DNA of 60,000 nt from Lingula anatina (taxonomy: Eukaryota; Brachiopoda; Lingulata; Lingulida; Lingulidae): the NCBI RefSeq assembly GCF_001039355.2, contig NW_019774025.1, forward strand, positions 201,626 through 261,625, in the 5' to 3' direction. Under the pieces are notes generated by a model. The model did not search any database. It was not told where the DNA came from and saw nothing but the letters and a program-made list of their open reading frames with translations. The number at the start of each line of letters is the position of its first letter. The first letter of the stretch is position 1. Below, piece after piece: positions 37,425 through 50,309 of the stretch. The position numbers and the translations under genes were made by a program.

Positions 37425-37597
37425 GTCCTTTCTGCGTCCCATAGTACGACCCCGTTTGAGAGAAAAAAAAATACTTAACGTGCTGACAACTGGCTAATCA
37501 GTGAGCATTCATTTTACAACAAAAGCAGTGCTTGTGCCTCCTTTCTACGACCACAGCGATGCCAGTTTTATGGTCTCATAAAGGACGCAGAAAGGAC
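37425..37597. repeat. MITE-like inverted repeat
   Basis: GTCCTTTCTGCGTCC at 37425-37439 and its exact reverse complement GGACGCAGAAAGGAC at 37583-37597. CCCCCTTTACACTGG just outside the left arm resembles the outer terminus of known MITEs, but the right outer flank matches it poorly, so the true ends are uncertain. Confidence 0.5.
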
Positions 37598-38132
37598 ACC
37601 GGGTTAAATTGACTGCAAAAACTGGAATTGATATGTTTGCCGTAATATCGGTTCATTCCTTCATTGCAGTCTTTGCTGTATTTCTAACTGGAAATGGTTA
37701 AATGTACATTCGATATCCTAATAACATTCTCTCCGAATGTTCCATATTTCTGACTTTTCATATTAAATCCTATTGATACTTTTGAAAACTGTAAGAAAAA
37801 TATAAACAATAAACCAAAATAACACTTCGCCGTATTCCACGACTTGTTACATAGAATATTTTTATTTTATATTTCAAAATATATCATATCATTGATGGTT
37901 TTAAAAAATCGATGTTATGTAATGCATTAGATCTTACAGTTAAAGAAACTACTAAATTGAATATGTATTTAAAATGGCACTTTTATCTTATCACAAGACT
38001 AGAATATAATAAGCGCCACTATACGCTTATATAAAGTGTTTTTGTTGAAAATGTGGCCCGTCTTGAAATAGGTCTATTTCTTCGTGTATCAACGTCATTA
38101 TTATTATTTTTTTTGTGTGTGTGTTTCATCAG

Positions 38133-38339
38133 TCAAATGAATCCGAAAAATTTACCCTTGGACGACATCAAACGCCGTTTTTATATGCTAGACCAGGTAT
38201 AGGAAATACTGTTTCACTGCAACCATCCATCGTACTCCCAGAATTTAACAAAGGGCGAGCAAGCGTCCCCAACATGACCCATGAGCTTAATTGCAATCAA
38301 ACGGTCGAATTCCCAAAGATAGTCTTAAAAAGGCTTTAG
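38133..38339 (+). CDS. Candidate 3'-terminal coding exon of an unknown gene
   Basis: A long T/GT pyrimidine-rich tract and TTTCATCAG precede an open frame starting SNESEKFTLGRHQTPFLYAR, then a mixed-composition stretch, to TAG at 38339. The composition is unlike the low-complexity chance frames nearby, and it keeps open for 68 codons. No matching upstream exon is recognised, so this remains a suggestion. Confidence 0.25.
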   Translation, partial: SNESEKFTLGRHQTPFLYARPGIGNTVSLQPSIVLPEFNKGRASVPNMTHELNCNQTVEFPKIVLKRL

Positions 38340-39070
38340 ATACAACAGACCTAGATCCTACTTAAAAGTCTCAAGTTTCAAGTATCACAACGTAGGGCAT
38401 TTAGGAGCGATTGCAACGACCTTAACTGTTTCCAATATAGTGGAATCATGCCGGTTAATTTCCACTTACTGTCCTCGATTGTTTTCTGGGAATAATGGTA
38501 TGTTTGCAGGTCAAGAAGGACGAGGAGGTGACCTAGCAAGGGCACTGACTGGACTGTTTACACTTAAATACGCCGGTTTTACATAAATGTATCGTGCGTA
38601 TGCCACCACACGACCAGTTTGGGTTAAACTGTGATTCGACACGTGAGTGCGGGGTTTGTCAACTCATAATGTCACTTTTCTTACAGAGGTGATTTAGTGA
38701 ACGTTATTAATATACACACATTGGACAATAGAAGTGTCATCCCCTGAATCAGAGTAATCAAATAATAATCAAGTAATCAATAATCAAAGTAGGCAGATCT
38801 TGAGTAGTTATAATGCCTGGTATACATTTTTTTTCGTGAAATTTGATGTTAATAAAATGATACCAGGAGCATATCATTCCACAGTCATTTATCTCCCCCA
38901 AAGTATTGGTTCAGTAGGGGTGGCACTTCATTGTTCATTGTGTGTGTATATATTGCAAAATTTAGAGAATCAATTTTTAATAATTGTAAAATCGGACTAA
39001 CAGCTTTTCATTCAGCGATTTGCGATTAACACGGTGACAACTGGACATTTGGCGGACTTTTGGGCACTGG

Positions 39071-39122
39071 TCACACAACTGGAACTTGGGGCGTAGCTCT
39101 GCTGGCATTTTCCACGAATTTC
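39071..39122 (-). other. Possible alternative last exon for the downstream LRRC74 copy
   Basis: TTTACTTTCAG precedes a 52-base open stretch ending in TGA whose phase matches the GG/GTAGGT donor at 42122. Splicing would add GKFVENASRATPQVPVV in place of an immediate stop. The distance (about 3 kb) and lack of similarity to the KRK-rich tail of the other copy make this weak. Confidence 0.2.
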
Positions 39123-42117
39123 CTGAAAGTAAAAAGACTCTATTTTATCAAATGACAAGTCGTGTTCTACTGAAATCAATATATTATCACTGTCGTTGCA
39201 CGTGTTATTTTAGATTTAGCAGAATGCTGCATGCATCAAAAACAGTGGGCTGACTTCCAGTTCATAGTTCTGAACTTCAAACCTGTTTTTTAGCTCGATT
39301 AAATATTATCTTAACCTGGTTTTAGGGGGCAAAACACTAACATTCCTAGATACATAATATTTGCCCGTAATGTTTCCGTTCATGTAAAAAAGCAAAAAGA
39401 GCTGACTAGATTTTGCTTGATGAATCAATAATCGCGTGTTATTTCTGTGACTCAGTGCTAGTATTGTTAGAAATATCCGGCAAGAAAGTTATTTCGGAAC
39501 AAAGGATATTCCACCAGGACATCACTATCATGCAACATGCGATTTGGTCAAACTATCATCAACAATAACAAAATTAAGGTGGCAATTACTCAAAGATTAC
39601 ATTTTCTTCTCCTTTATAAAAACTCGTGTATGAAATTAATATTGAACTAAGTAAGCGGTGTTAAATACTAATAAATACAAAGAGTAGGTGACGCAGGGGA
39701 GTATGGCAAGAACTATTCTTAAATCATCTCATCACCATCACCGCCATATTACTTCACTCTGTCATCATATTCCAACTCGTTACGTTATATATAGCCCATA
39801 GATGGAGGGACGGGCTCAGTTTGGTTTTCTCTCTTCTCACAATTGAAAGTCAGCCAGATTCAAATGATTTCAAAAACCCTTGAGCCTGGGCAGTGGCTGG
39901 ATGCTCTCTATATCAAAAGCAAATATTCCTCCTTTTAATACAGGTATCTGTTCCCATCGACGGCTGATATTGATTTTTTGCACTTAATGCCTGATGTCCG
40001 CAGGCTAATGGTAGCATTTATGACGTAACCTACGTGTGTCGCAAAGGGTAGGGTTTCCTAATTGATTTGATCAGCGTCTTGTTGGTAACAAAATCGACTT
40101 TATCATCCTTTCTAATTGTAACCTAGTTGCAACACATCCACGTAAAACTTATATCGACCATTTTGATTTAGCGTTCAAACCCAAGTGATTATTTTCGTGT
40201 GCCCAAAGCGACTATTGAAAGCAAACTTTTTTTTAACTTTTTGTCATTCTGAGAACTTCATTCCTTTGACAGCATCTCGGTTCAACGGTATTGAGTGTAA
40301 AAGCAAAGGACAAGCGGGAGACATATAATCGATGTATATGTATACGAAAAGCTATTACTTGAAGGGGACTGTACATGTATTTTCATAATGAATATTCCCT
40401 CTCACAAATGCTGATCATATTTTATTTCTGATACAGAGTGAAAATGACACACTTATCATATCGCTAAGTTCCCTATAATTCAAGATATCACAAGTAATAT
40501 ATATTAGCACGGCTTGAAACATTTAACTTCCATGAGTAACACTAGTTTTTGAAAAAGTTAAAAAGTCAGCCACTGACTAGCTTTAAGAGGATAGAGTGAA
40601 TATAGCTTAGATAGCTTTATCAGTCCAATGCTCACCTTATTTATTAATTTTAGTTTGACACTGGCAGTACATACCAGCCACACGATATGATCACGCGCAC
40701 AACAAATGGAACGCGTTGGAGTCGGTCTATTCTTGGCGTTATTAGTCGTATCATTTCGGACAATATATACATTTATCTTCAAATTGGGCCCTTGTATTAA
40801 GCTAATGGGATGAAGTATTAAGTAGTTAAGTATTAAAAGTCGGCCTCTTTGGTCTTAACGTAAGCAGTGTAACTGTAATTACGTAGCCTACATCACTGGT
40901 TATCATCTTGCATCCACAGGTATGCTTAATTTTTACTGAAATTACGCCAGAAAAGACCTACTTTAGGAGCGATCTATCAGCCTGTGTTGATGGACTGCTA
41001 TTCATTCTCTGCACGGTTGACTTAATAACAGGAAAAACTTTTTGATAAAAATAATAACTATCTGCTGGAGAGGTTCGTTCGTTCGCGTTCGATTTATTAT
41101 GAGCGTTATCATATAGTCGCCTGCGTAATGAATTAATTATAAAACTTAAATTTAAATTTGAATTAAAATTTATGGGGGGGGGGGGGCGGCAAAATGGGTC
41201 CCAGTCTTGTGTTAATCATCAAGAAAGTAAAATATGGCTTACATAACCATTTTGTTAACAGCAAAACTTGCTCCATTAAACTGTATCAAATGTAAAGACT
41301 TATTGGCGAATGTCACGTACATATATCTATGGTGCGTGCATTATGAACTACAGCATTTCAATTTTTTGTGTGTGTGTGTGTTGTACCGGTAGGTAATTCA
41401 AGTATCAATCCCAAAAGAGTAAAATTTAGATTTTTAAGTCATGTCGACTATTCTACTTTTGCATATTATTACTGACATCGAGTTGCAAATTTCGGAAAAA
41501 ATTCCCAAGCGCCACGCAGTTTGTCACTACCGATTTTCTTCTTAGGCACGTGTTCGGTTGTGTTTAAACGCGTCCCAAATGCACATCGCGTTATTTCAAA
41601 ATATAAGATATATAAGCTTGTCTACATATGTAAGGAATGTCCCTGATACTTTATGTAAACCGAGTGACAATAACAAGCTGCCCAGGGTCAGAGAGCGTTA
41701 CTACAAATATGCCTACTATTTAAATGACTGAACTATGTCATAGGTATGCGTGCTAGTAAAAATAAGTCACATCTACAAATGGCATTTCTCTCAAGTTTCT
41801 TTCTCACGTTCTTTTTTTAGCGCTGTCAGTTCCGTTTTTATGCTGTTTCGTTAAAGTACGTCTTATGATTTACTCGCACAATCCTGTGTACATGTGTCAA
41901 GGACAAAGACTAGAAATGTGTTTATACCTACAAGATTTCGAACAGTTAAAGAACAATTCAGAGTTGTCCGATGCACGTGCTTGCGTGCGCTCGTGTGTGT
42001 GTAAACACATGCGAACTCTCCTCACATGGAGCCTTTTCCTACACAATGACATACCCCGGTAGGTTTTTCGTGTACCTAAAGCTCAACCTAGACTGAATTT
42101 CATATATTTTTATTGAC

Positions 42118-45100
42118 CTACCCGTAGTTAATTCTTCCATTCTCAGTTTTATCCAGTTTATCCACAATCAGCTGTAACTGTTTACGATCAAATGGCACCT
42201 GAAGCTCCTGCAAGATGACAACAGGATAATAAGACGATTGCATAACTGCCAAGAGAAGAGAAAATCAAATATTGGTCTGGGTTGAACTATAAAGGTTTGC
42301 AATACTGCGGGTGAGCTTTACCATTTCCGTCAAAATTATACGTAGTCTTGTTTATACACTTATCACTATATTGAAAAAATGAATATATGTTATTGGGTTT
42401 ATTGTCATAAGTCAGTAAACATGCTAGAAGGGGTAAGCCAGGTTGTCAGATTTAACGGCATGCTTTCACGGCATGTTTAACAAACCTCGAGAACTGCCAC
42501 AAAATCATCGGCAGAAACGCTCAAAGAATGGTCTACGTCATATTTCTGCAGCATGCTAACCAATCGTGAGTCATTGATGACCACGTGCTCCTGAAGAACC
42601 AATAGCGGGTCTTTCTTTCTGCGGGGATCAACGGCGCGCTTGCCAATGTCTTCAGCCGTGTTCCCAGACGACAGGATAGGTCCATGGAGGATTTCAATTT
42701 TTCTCTTTTGTTTTAGTTCCTCGACAATTTTGAGAAATTCAAATTCCACTGGAATTTCCTGAAATCAACCATTCAATACAATCATAATAATGCAACGATA
42801 AATAATGTGATGAAAGCCCTAACGTCTTTACTAAATATGATTATAATTTCAAAACTCATTTGAACTTGTATTATAAACGTCAAGAAAGGCTGGTTGCGCA
42901 TACAGCACTTATGGCATCGTTTATAACTCACCGATAAATCAATGTGACTTAAAACACTTCCTTCAGAATTGCTGAGGTCTGTAACGATTGCTATGCAACC
43001 GGAGGTGGATATTGGATTGTTCCCCATCTAAAATATCAGGCATAATTAGGAAGAAAATATTGTCACCACGTTTATTCTTTGCAAAGATAAGAAGACGTTC
43101 TTCTCAACTTGCTAAGACAAGAAAATCTGATTTGGACATTTAACAACATAATGCAGATAAGAAAGAGAGGATGAGTTAGTAGCTGCACCTTTACTTGCAC
43201 AATTACATAGAGATTTGCTATCTCGAGAATAGTGTTGATAATTGTATTTATATGACAATATATCTTCCTATAGAAAGAATGATTTTTTTTTATTTTGTTC
43301 TCATTTCTTAAGCTCTCAGCTCAATCTTTCTTAGAATCTACCTTTAAAACAGTAAGGGTCTCATTTTTCTTGAGTGCTTTTCCTATCTTCACAGCAACAT
43401 CGCATGTCAGTCGATTTCCGCTTATGTCTAATTCGAGCAATGAGGAATTGTTTGCTATGGCATCAGCAATTGCAGCACCACCTTCCGGGCCAAAGCCATT
43501 CCAGGACAGATTACACGTTTTCAGTATTACGTTCTCCTAGAAAAAGTATATTTGTAAAAGTATATTTGTGTTCATAAAAGCGTTCTTTCTTGGAGATAAT
43601 TTTTTGATAAATTCTGACCTTGAAAATAACACTAAAAAGTATGCATCTTTACTAGACAACGTCATGGTGAATACTTTAAAACTGTTAATCGTACACACTT
43701 AAACGAGCTGTTATCATCTCTCGTTTCTTCTTGTTTCACATTTACACATAAAAGAAACATAAATTGGTCAGCTGACCTGAAATTGACTTCCAACGAGTTC
43801 TCGATATAGCAATATATTGGGGAGATCAAATGTTTTCTTTTTATTAACACAAATTTTAAAAGAAAACTTGAATTTATAGACTTTAAAGAGCCCTGTGATA
43901 CTGTCTGACAAGACATACCGCCAGACCCTTTGCCACAGCAACGGCACCACGGCGTCTGATATTGTTCCAGCTCAGGTCCAAAACATCTAGGTATTCATTG
44001 GCACCTAGATTATACAAATGCAATAAAAAGAAAATAAATGCTTTCAGAATTGTATGAAGAGACACATATATGGGCTGAAATAAGAGAATGGTACAAATGT
44101 TTATAAGACAGATTGTGGGCCGTGAAATGAGAAATTTAAAGCCAAGCATGACATTTGTCATTTACGGCGACAGCCAGAAAAATTATTAGTCGTTGAAATG
44201 CCATGCTTATATCTAGGTGTGTACACTCAATACTTCAATTTGTTTTTCCGTGTGTGTGTGTGCTTGTGTTGTTCGTATTTTTAAATAGAAAATGGTCATT
44301 ACAAAGAGCTATGCCACCTGATGGTTATTAATGCATTTTCCTTTGCTATTTCAGCTCAATTTCTGAATAACAAGGTGGTTTCTCTCGTAAGAGACTCGCC
44401 TTCAATCAATTTAAAGGAAATATTTAGGAAAACAGGATTAAGCAATGGTCCTCGTTAGCCGAAATAATTGTAAGGGCTTCCTGTTGAAAATAAAAAAATA
44501 GAAAAATACATGTATGAAAAATAGAAATCAACAATTTATTATATATTTCCCCGCCTTACTTTTCCTAAAAACGAACAAACATTAAATTCTGTGTTTGGTG
44601 TATGGAATTTCTTCATAATTTTTTATGAAAGACAAACATGTGTAACAAAGGTGGGATGTTTGCAAGCAGAAGCACGCATACCCTAGGAAATAGTCATATT
44701 ACATACGTGCTCTTCACATATACAATACATCACGACCATTCTTTTTTAAAGAAAGTAAAATACACCCTATAGATAATCAGAGCACGGTAATAGCCAAGAC
44801 CTCATCAATAATGCTCGATTCATGTACATACCAATAGCTGGTCCGAGCACTTCGCCTGCCTCTTCACCAAAGAAATTATGACTTAGATTGAGCTCACGGA
44901 GTGTAGTATTTTTCTGCAAAAAACATGTGCGTAGTTAGTATTCTTTTATCGTGTTTGTGCACTGCAACTGAACTAATTGAAGCTTAGTCACTGGGAAGAA
45001 GCGTGCAGCGTAGGTTTTTGCAATCCTGTGATCAAAATGCCAAAAATGATACACCATACTTAGGTTCCTTTACTCCAGCGATTTGAAAATCGGGCAAGTT

Positions 45101-48100
45101 TTTTAAAGCTAACACTTATTTAATGAACCAAGGATGCCTATGCATAATTTCAAGAATGTACTCCCAATGGAATGGTTATTCATTCTTGATGATCTCCATA
45201 AACAAAACATTACCTCCATAGCATCAGCCAGGCCTGCTGCATCTTTATTCTGGAACTCATTTCCCGAAATATTCAACTTCCGTAAATTCGTATTGACCAG
45301 AAGCATCTTTGCAACGTAGTAAGCACCTTGAGAGCCAAGTTTGTTTTTGGCCATAGACTAAAAATAATAAATATATGCAGAGAACATTAAATTTAAAATG
45401 AAAAATATTCATCTTGAAGGCAGAAATGTCTGTTTACATGATTGTGAATCTGTCTAAAAGACCTCACGGAGATTTAGTCAATTAATAAAAGGAATTCAGT
45501 TAATCTTTTATTGTCACGAATTGAAACAGGGGTATCAGAGAAGAGATAGGGGCTGATGAGAAAGCTGAAGTCATCAGTGGATATGTAAATTGCAGTATAA
45601 CTCCACACGTGCTTAAAGACAGCAGAACATTTTAATATCATTCGATCTAATGATGATCTCTTCCTGATTTGATAACGCGTGGTTTACAATGTAAGTGGAC
45701 TGGACTTCTTTGTTAGATTGGGTTCTTTTGTTTAGGTTGTTATATACACTTGTAATAAGGAAACAAGTAACATTTCGAACTCAATTTTAGCAATATATTG
45801 TTATACTACGTACATAATATTCCTTGTGGATCGTTATTTGCACACATTATTTACCACATTAGTGTGTTTCTGTGGTTCGAAAGCAGATACTAATGACTTT
45901 GTCTGCTGTAAGTAAATAAACGCACTGTAATTTTCGTGGAAATTAATAAATTCTAGGAGCAACACACCCAGGAAATGAGTGGAGAAATAATCAACTATGC
46001 CGTAACAGTGTGCACGTACTTCGAAATTGCATACGCTAATATTAAACAAACCCCTCTGCTGGAAAGAAAATATTCAGTTGTTACGGTTTAAGATGTTTAG
46101 CAATAGCCTACAGAGTATAAGGCATGTCCTGCTGTTTTTTTTTTTTTTTTTTTTTTTTTTTTTGGGGGGGGGGGGAGAGGAGGTCCGACCATGGATTTTT
46201 TTGGCATACAGCGTTCATTATATCGTGTTCGTTCTTTTGGGATGTTCTAAGCCATAGGCTGAAGCTTGGATCGGGTCGTTGAATAGGGTGAGGGTCGCAA
46301 TATAAGTAAAAAGCGCGTTTCCTTATTTAATACACGGTTATTATATCATCTATGTACCCTAAAGCCATATGAGCTTAACATTGGCTGCGCCACAAGAATA
46401 CATTGTGTGGCCCGGTGACGGTTTAGCACATTTCACACCCGACTCTTGTTCATTGCGTTCTACGTAACACCTACCACATCATGAATGTACTCATTCTCCT
46501 CTAGGGTTTTCGACAACGCTTTCCCTCCTTCCCCTTCCATCCAGTTTCCTTCTAAATCCAGTTTCTCTAAGCTGATGACATCCTAAATAAATGAAAAGTC
46601 AAATATTCTTAAAGTGACATGTAACACGTATAAAAAGGATTTGCCCATGTATATTGCATTTTATCTGTATGCGTGCGAGTAAAATCATGCATTTCAACTT
46701 TATCCCTTACAAAACAGCATTATGCTGCACCGCTTCGTTTACTGTAGAATATTACAGAGTTAACAAAATAAAAGAAAAGCTCGCTTCTGTCACACCCTGG
46801 TCACGTGACCTACTCTGAGCACCCTGGCTATGGCTCTGGTTCCCTGGACTCCCAGGCCGTGACTACGCATTATAATGACCTTGTCCACCATATGTCGGGT
46901 AAAATAAGACACAGGGACCACGCCCAGCTGTTCGCAGAGCTTCGTGTATTGTGTTCGGTAGGTAGGATCGTGTGGGGTCTTACTGTCCTCTACGAGCAAA
47001 ATTAGAATAAAATAATGATCAAAAGTTACAAGTTTTATGGCAGCCATGTGTGTTTTCATTTATGTCACGGTATAATTACACTTTTTTATTTCTCAATAAT
47101 TTTTCAATATATACTGATTCTGAATCCAAGACGTTTTCAACAATTCCTTTCGTCAAAAAATTGTACCTGAATGTTTGTTTAATGACGACAAATTAACCAT
47201 ATTTAGGATGAGAAAGTGTGCACGATTTTTAATTTCTTCATATGTGCATTCTCGATGTCAGAAATAGAAAAGAAAGAGTGTCCCATCTCTTTTTCTCTTT
47301 TAATAAAAAATTATTACTGGCTTTCCAAGCTCACCTTCTATCTCTAGGTCAGTATCCCATCCATCGTCATCGTCATCATCTGGCGGCTCATACGGCGCTA
47401 CATTCCTTAAACTTATTTCTTGCTCATCTATGTCAGACTCCGTGTCACTTTTACTTTCTTTTTCGTTGTCTTCTTCTCTTAACTCAGTTATTAGAATATC
47501 AGCTTTAACGTTTTGGTTTTGAATATTCTTTTCATTGTTTTCGTTAAAATGCGACCTATCGTCTGCACTGGGATCTCCTCCTGGAGTTCTTAAAAATGAT
47601 GGGCGGCCATTTTGGGAAGGAAGACGCTTGTTGGAAGTGAATGGTCTTTCTTCTTCTTCTTCCTTTATAACAGTCATAGGACCATCCTTTTCAGTATGTT
47701 TAGTAATTTCTGTTGAATTCTCGTTGTGGGCCCCATTTGTGTCAGCATCCGTGTTTTCCTATATGAAATGAGAATAAACTCCAATATTATTTAAAGATTG
47801 ATTAAAAAAGTAATTTTGTGAATAAAATTTCACAAAAAATGTGTACTCAGGTAGTTCTGTCGTTTATGTTTTAAACTCCGAACACTATTTTTAAAAACTG
47901 AACCTTTTCGTATGTTACACGCATTTATTTCTTCTAAAATTGGCAATTTTCGTCTGAACTGATGGCAACTTTTCCATCACCATTTCTTTTATTCAGGAAG
48001 ACTTCTTGGGAAGCGTGAACGCGTGAATTACAAATACCAGTTTCAACAACAAGTTATGCAAGTGACCTCCCTCTTATAATCAAAATTACATAATCGTGGA

Positions 48101-50309
48101 TTAATTAAGAACAATCCAATGTTATTTTAACTTGTTTGTGACGCCGGTTTTCAAGTTCGTTATATTTCTACACTATCGACCCAATACAATGCCTCTGTAC
48201 AAACAGCTGATATTTTGTAACCTTATGCAGTGTAACACAGTGGTTATAGACGTCTGAAAATTTTCTTGGTCACACAGGTCCTGTATGGTTATAGACGTCT
48301 GAAAATTTTCTTGGCATTATCGTCACCGAGAATTGGCAAATAATTAGCCAGTTGTGAGAGAAAGGCAATCAAACTAATAGTCCCTATTTGATTCAGGTAT
48401 AGAGACGAGCACCTGTAAACTGAGCTAGTTGCTTGACCTCGTTGAAAAGGCACTTACCAAATCAGATCCAAAATATTTTCATATATTACAGAAAAGCTAT
48501 TGAATAATTTAACTGTGCACGTGTGTATAAATACCGTTTCCTATTAAACGTGTAATATTTACTTGGCAAATACCAAAACTACGCTGCCATTTTGTAGCGC
48601 AGAATTGGTAAATATCAGCATAATAGCACTTAGCATATACAATAGCACGTTAAAACAACTTTACGGAACAGACTCCTGGCCACTTGAAAACATTCAACAA
48701 CGTAGCCAAGAAAACAATGTCCCAACGTTACGTACCTGCGGGTATTGCTTTCACCTTTTGTAAATATCAGTGTAATTCTGTTATCGTAAGCATGATAGTC
48801 TTTCTAATAATACAGAAGTAAGGAAATTAGACTAATTGACTAATCCTTGAACTCTTTTGAATGCTACCCTGCAAAAATATTACTAGAATCAAGTTATATA
48901 TTTTATTTTAATTTTATATTTTAAACTGTAAAAGTCATGTGTGATATTCTAATGTCTTTTAAACTGCAGTCACAATTTTCTTATATTATACCGCACTCCA
49001 CATTAACAATCTACTTTTATTCTTGAATATTTTTGTCCTTTTTAAATCAAATTGTAAATAGTGTGGCTACACATATAGAAAAGAATTAATGGGAGTACAT
49101 CAACCTGTAGCATTAAAATCACTGCTGGTGGGGGTATAAGATATCTTGTTATATAAAAACAGAATGTCTCCCCTTCATCAATCACACAGCAGAAGATCGA
49201 TCTGAACGTCAGAGTTATCAAACTCAGTTAAATTGGGGTCACGTAACTCTTCAACAGATTGGGTTACACGTTGCCTCAGCGATGTTGATCCCTTAGCGGT
49301 ACAAAGCAGATATATAATATATAAGTCATACTGTATATAGGCCGTATAGCCTCCTGCGATCAACACATTATTATAGTGGTGTTCAGTATACGATATGCTT
49401 TTTGAATTAAAAGAACCACTCCCTACCACCCAACCCCCGAAAAAGGATCATAGAGATAAAGAGAAGGAAATTAAACAAATGAAAACAGAATAGCATGTAG
49501 TCAGTGCTACGTCCCGTTGGCCTACTGAAGTTATTCTTCAGAAGTAAAGTAATAACTATAAAACAATGTCGCTAAAGCTGGTCCTTGGACCTCCGCCTTT
49601 TTGGAATTAAGTCATTTGGTTTCTACCATTCTTATTAACCAGAGTAACTCATATCATGACTTGCAGAAGTTGCTCAAATCTTTCATGATCTTAGTGTAAC
49701 TACTGACCCGGAGAACAGAGCAAAGTCTGCTCTGTAGGTTGGGGCAATCGTCTCGGCTGTCGTGTAACTATACCAACTATACAGGGTAAGTATAGATGTA
49801 CGAGGTTTTCTTAAGAATTTATTGATCACCTAACAACATTCTTTCAGTACACTTGGTTGAGAAGAGATGTTAACCTTTTGCCGCTCACCGGGAGAATTCT
49901 ACAATTAATTAACCTGGATTAATGAAACGTTCAGCTTTTGTGTGCGAACTGTCGGGGTTGGCAATATAACCCCCAAGTATAAGTGTTGGTTCAATTTATT
50001 CATACGTAATTTCACAATAACATTTTTGCTATCCATTCATTCATTCATTCCACGTGTTCGTATTTTAACTGCTTCCACCAAGATTATCATTTCACCTGGA
50101 CCCAATTTCCTTATAGTTTCCGCTAGTAAGTCACTAAGCAAACATGATATCTTTTTTTATTAAATTTTATCAGCTAACACCAAGACATGACACAGGCTTG
50201 TTGTCCAATGTCTTAGTTGGTATTCATTTTGAATTGTTTTCATAGAGACAATCAAACCAGAACGTTAACTTACCCCATTGCCTATGTCGTCTCTCTCCGT
50301 GTCCTCCAT
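42118..50309 (-). CDS. LRRC74A: LRRC74A-like leucine-rich-repeat protein, downstream tandem copy, 569 residues
   Basis: Exons: 50309-50274 (MEDTERDDIGNG), 47758-47335, 46989-46814, 46582-46475, 45357-45214, 44913-44832, 44004-43919, 43536-43342, 43027-42932, 42758-42486 and 42207-42118. Residues 1-153 are an acidic disordered extension ending in DDDDDDGWDTDLEIEG. Then comes the family block YTKLCEQLGVVPVSYFTRHM and about eight RI-type leucine-rich repeats of 28 residues (for example LEKLDLEGNW, LRELNLSHNFFGEEAGEVLG, LDLSWNNIRRRGAVAVAKGL). Residues 523-534 form a poor EF loop (D-x-D-x-S-x-S, ending in Asp). A second loop, DKTENGRINYG, reaches position 11 and is then cut by TAG if the last donor is not used. 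The LRR horseshoe implies protein binding; no enzyme site is present. Family assignment is good, exact orthology less so. The final donor GAG/GTTTGT at 42486 is weak. Confidence 0.85.
46135..46175. repeat. Homopolymer junction T29-G12
   Basis: A run of T passes directly into a run of G. A similar junction in reverse order (G10 then T20) sits beside the N at 19909, so both may be assembly or sequencing artefacts. Confidence 0.7.
48241..48314 (+). repeat. Short direct duplication, 45-bp period
   Basis: TGGTTATAGACGTCTGAAAA plus TTTTCTTGG occurs at 48241-48269 and identically at 48286-48314, in an intron of the downstream LRRC74 copy. Confidence 0.85.

Larger units (their letters stand above)
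32583..42117. other. Long region with no firm gene
   Basis: About 9.5 kb between the HSD3B-like gene and the end of the downstream LRRC74 copy. It probably includes an untranslated first exon of the HSD3B-like gene. Apart from repeats and two isolated candidate exons (38133-38339 plus, 39071-39122 minus) I can support nothing in it. Confidence 0.45.
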
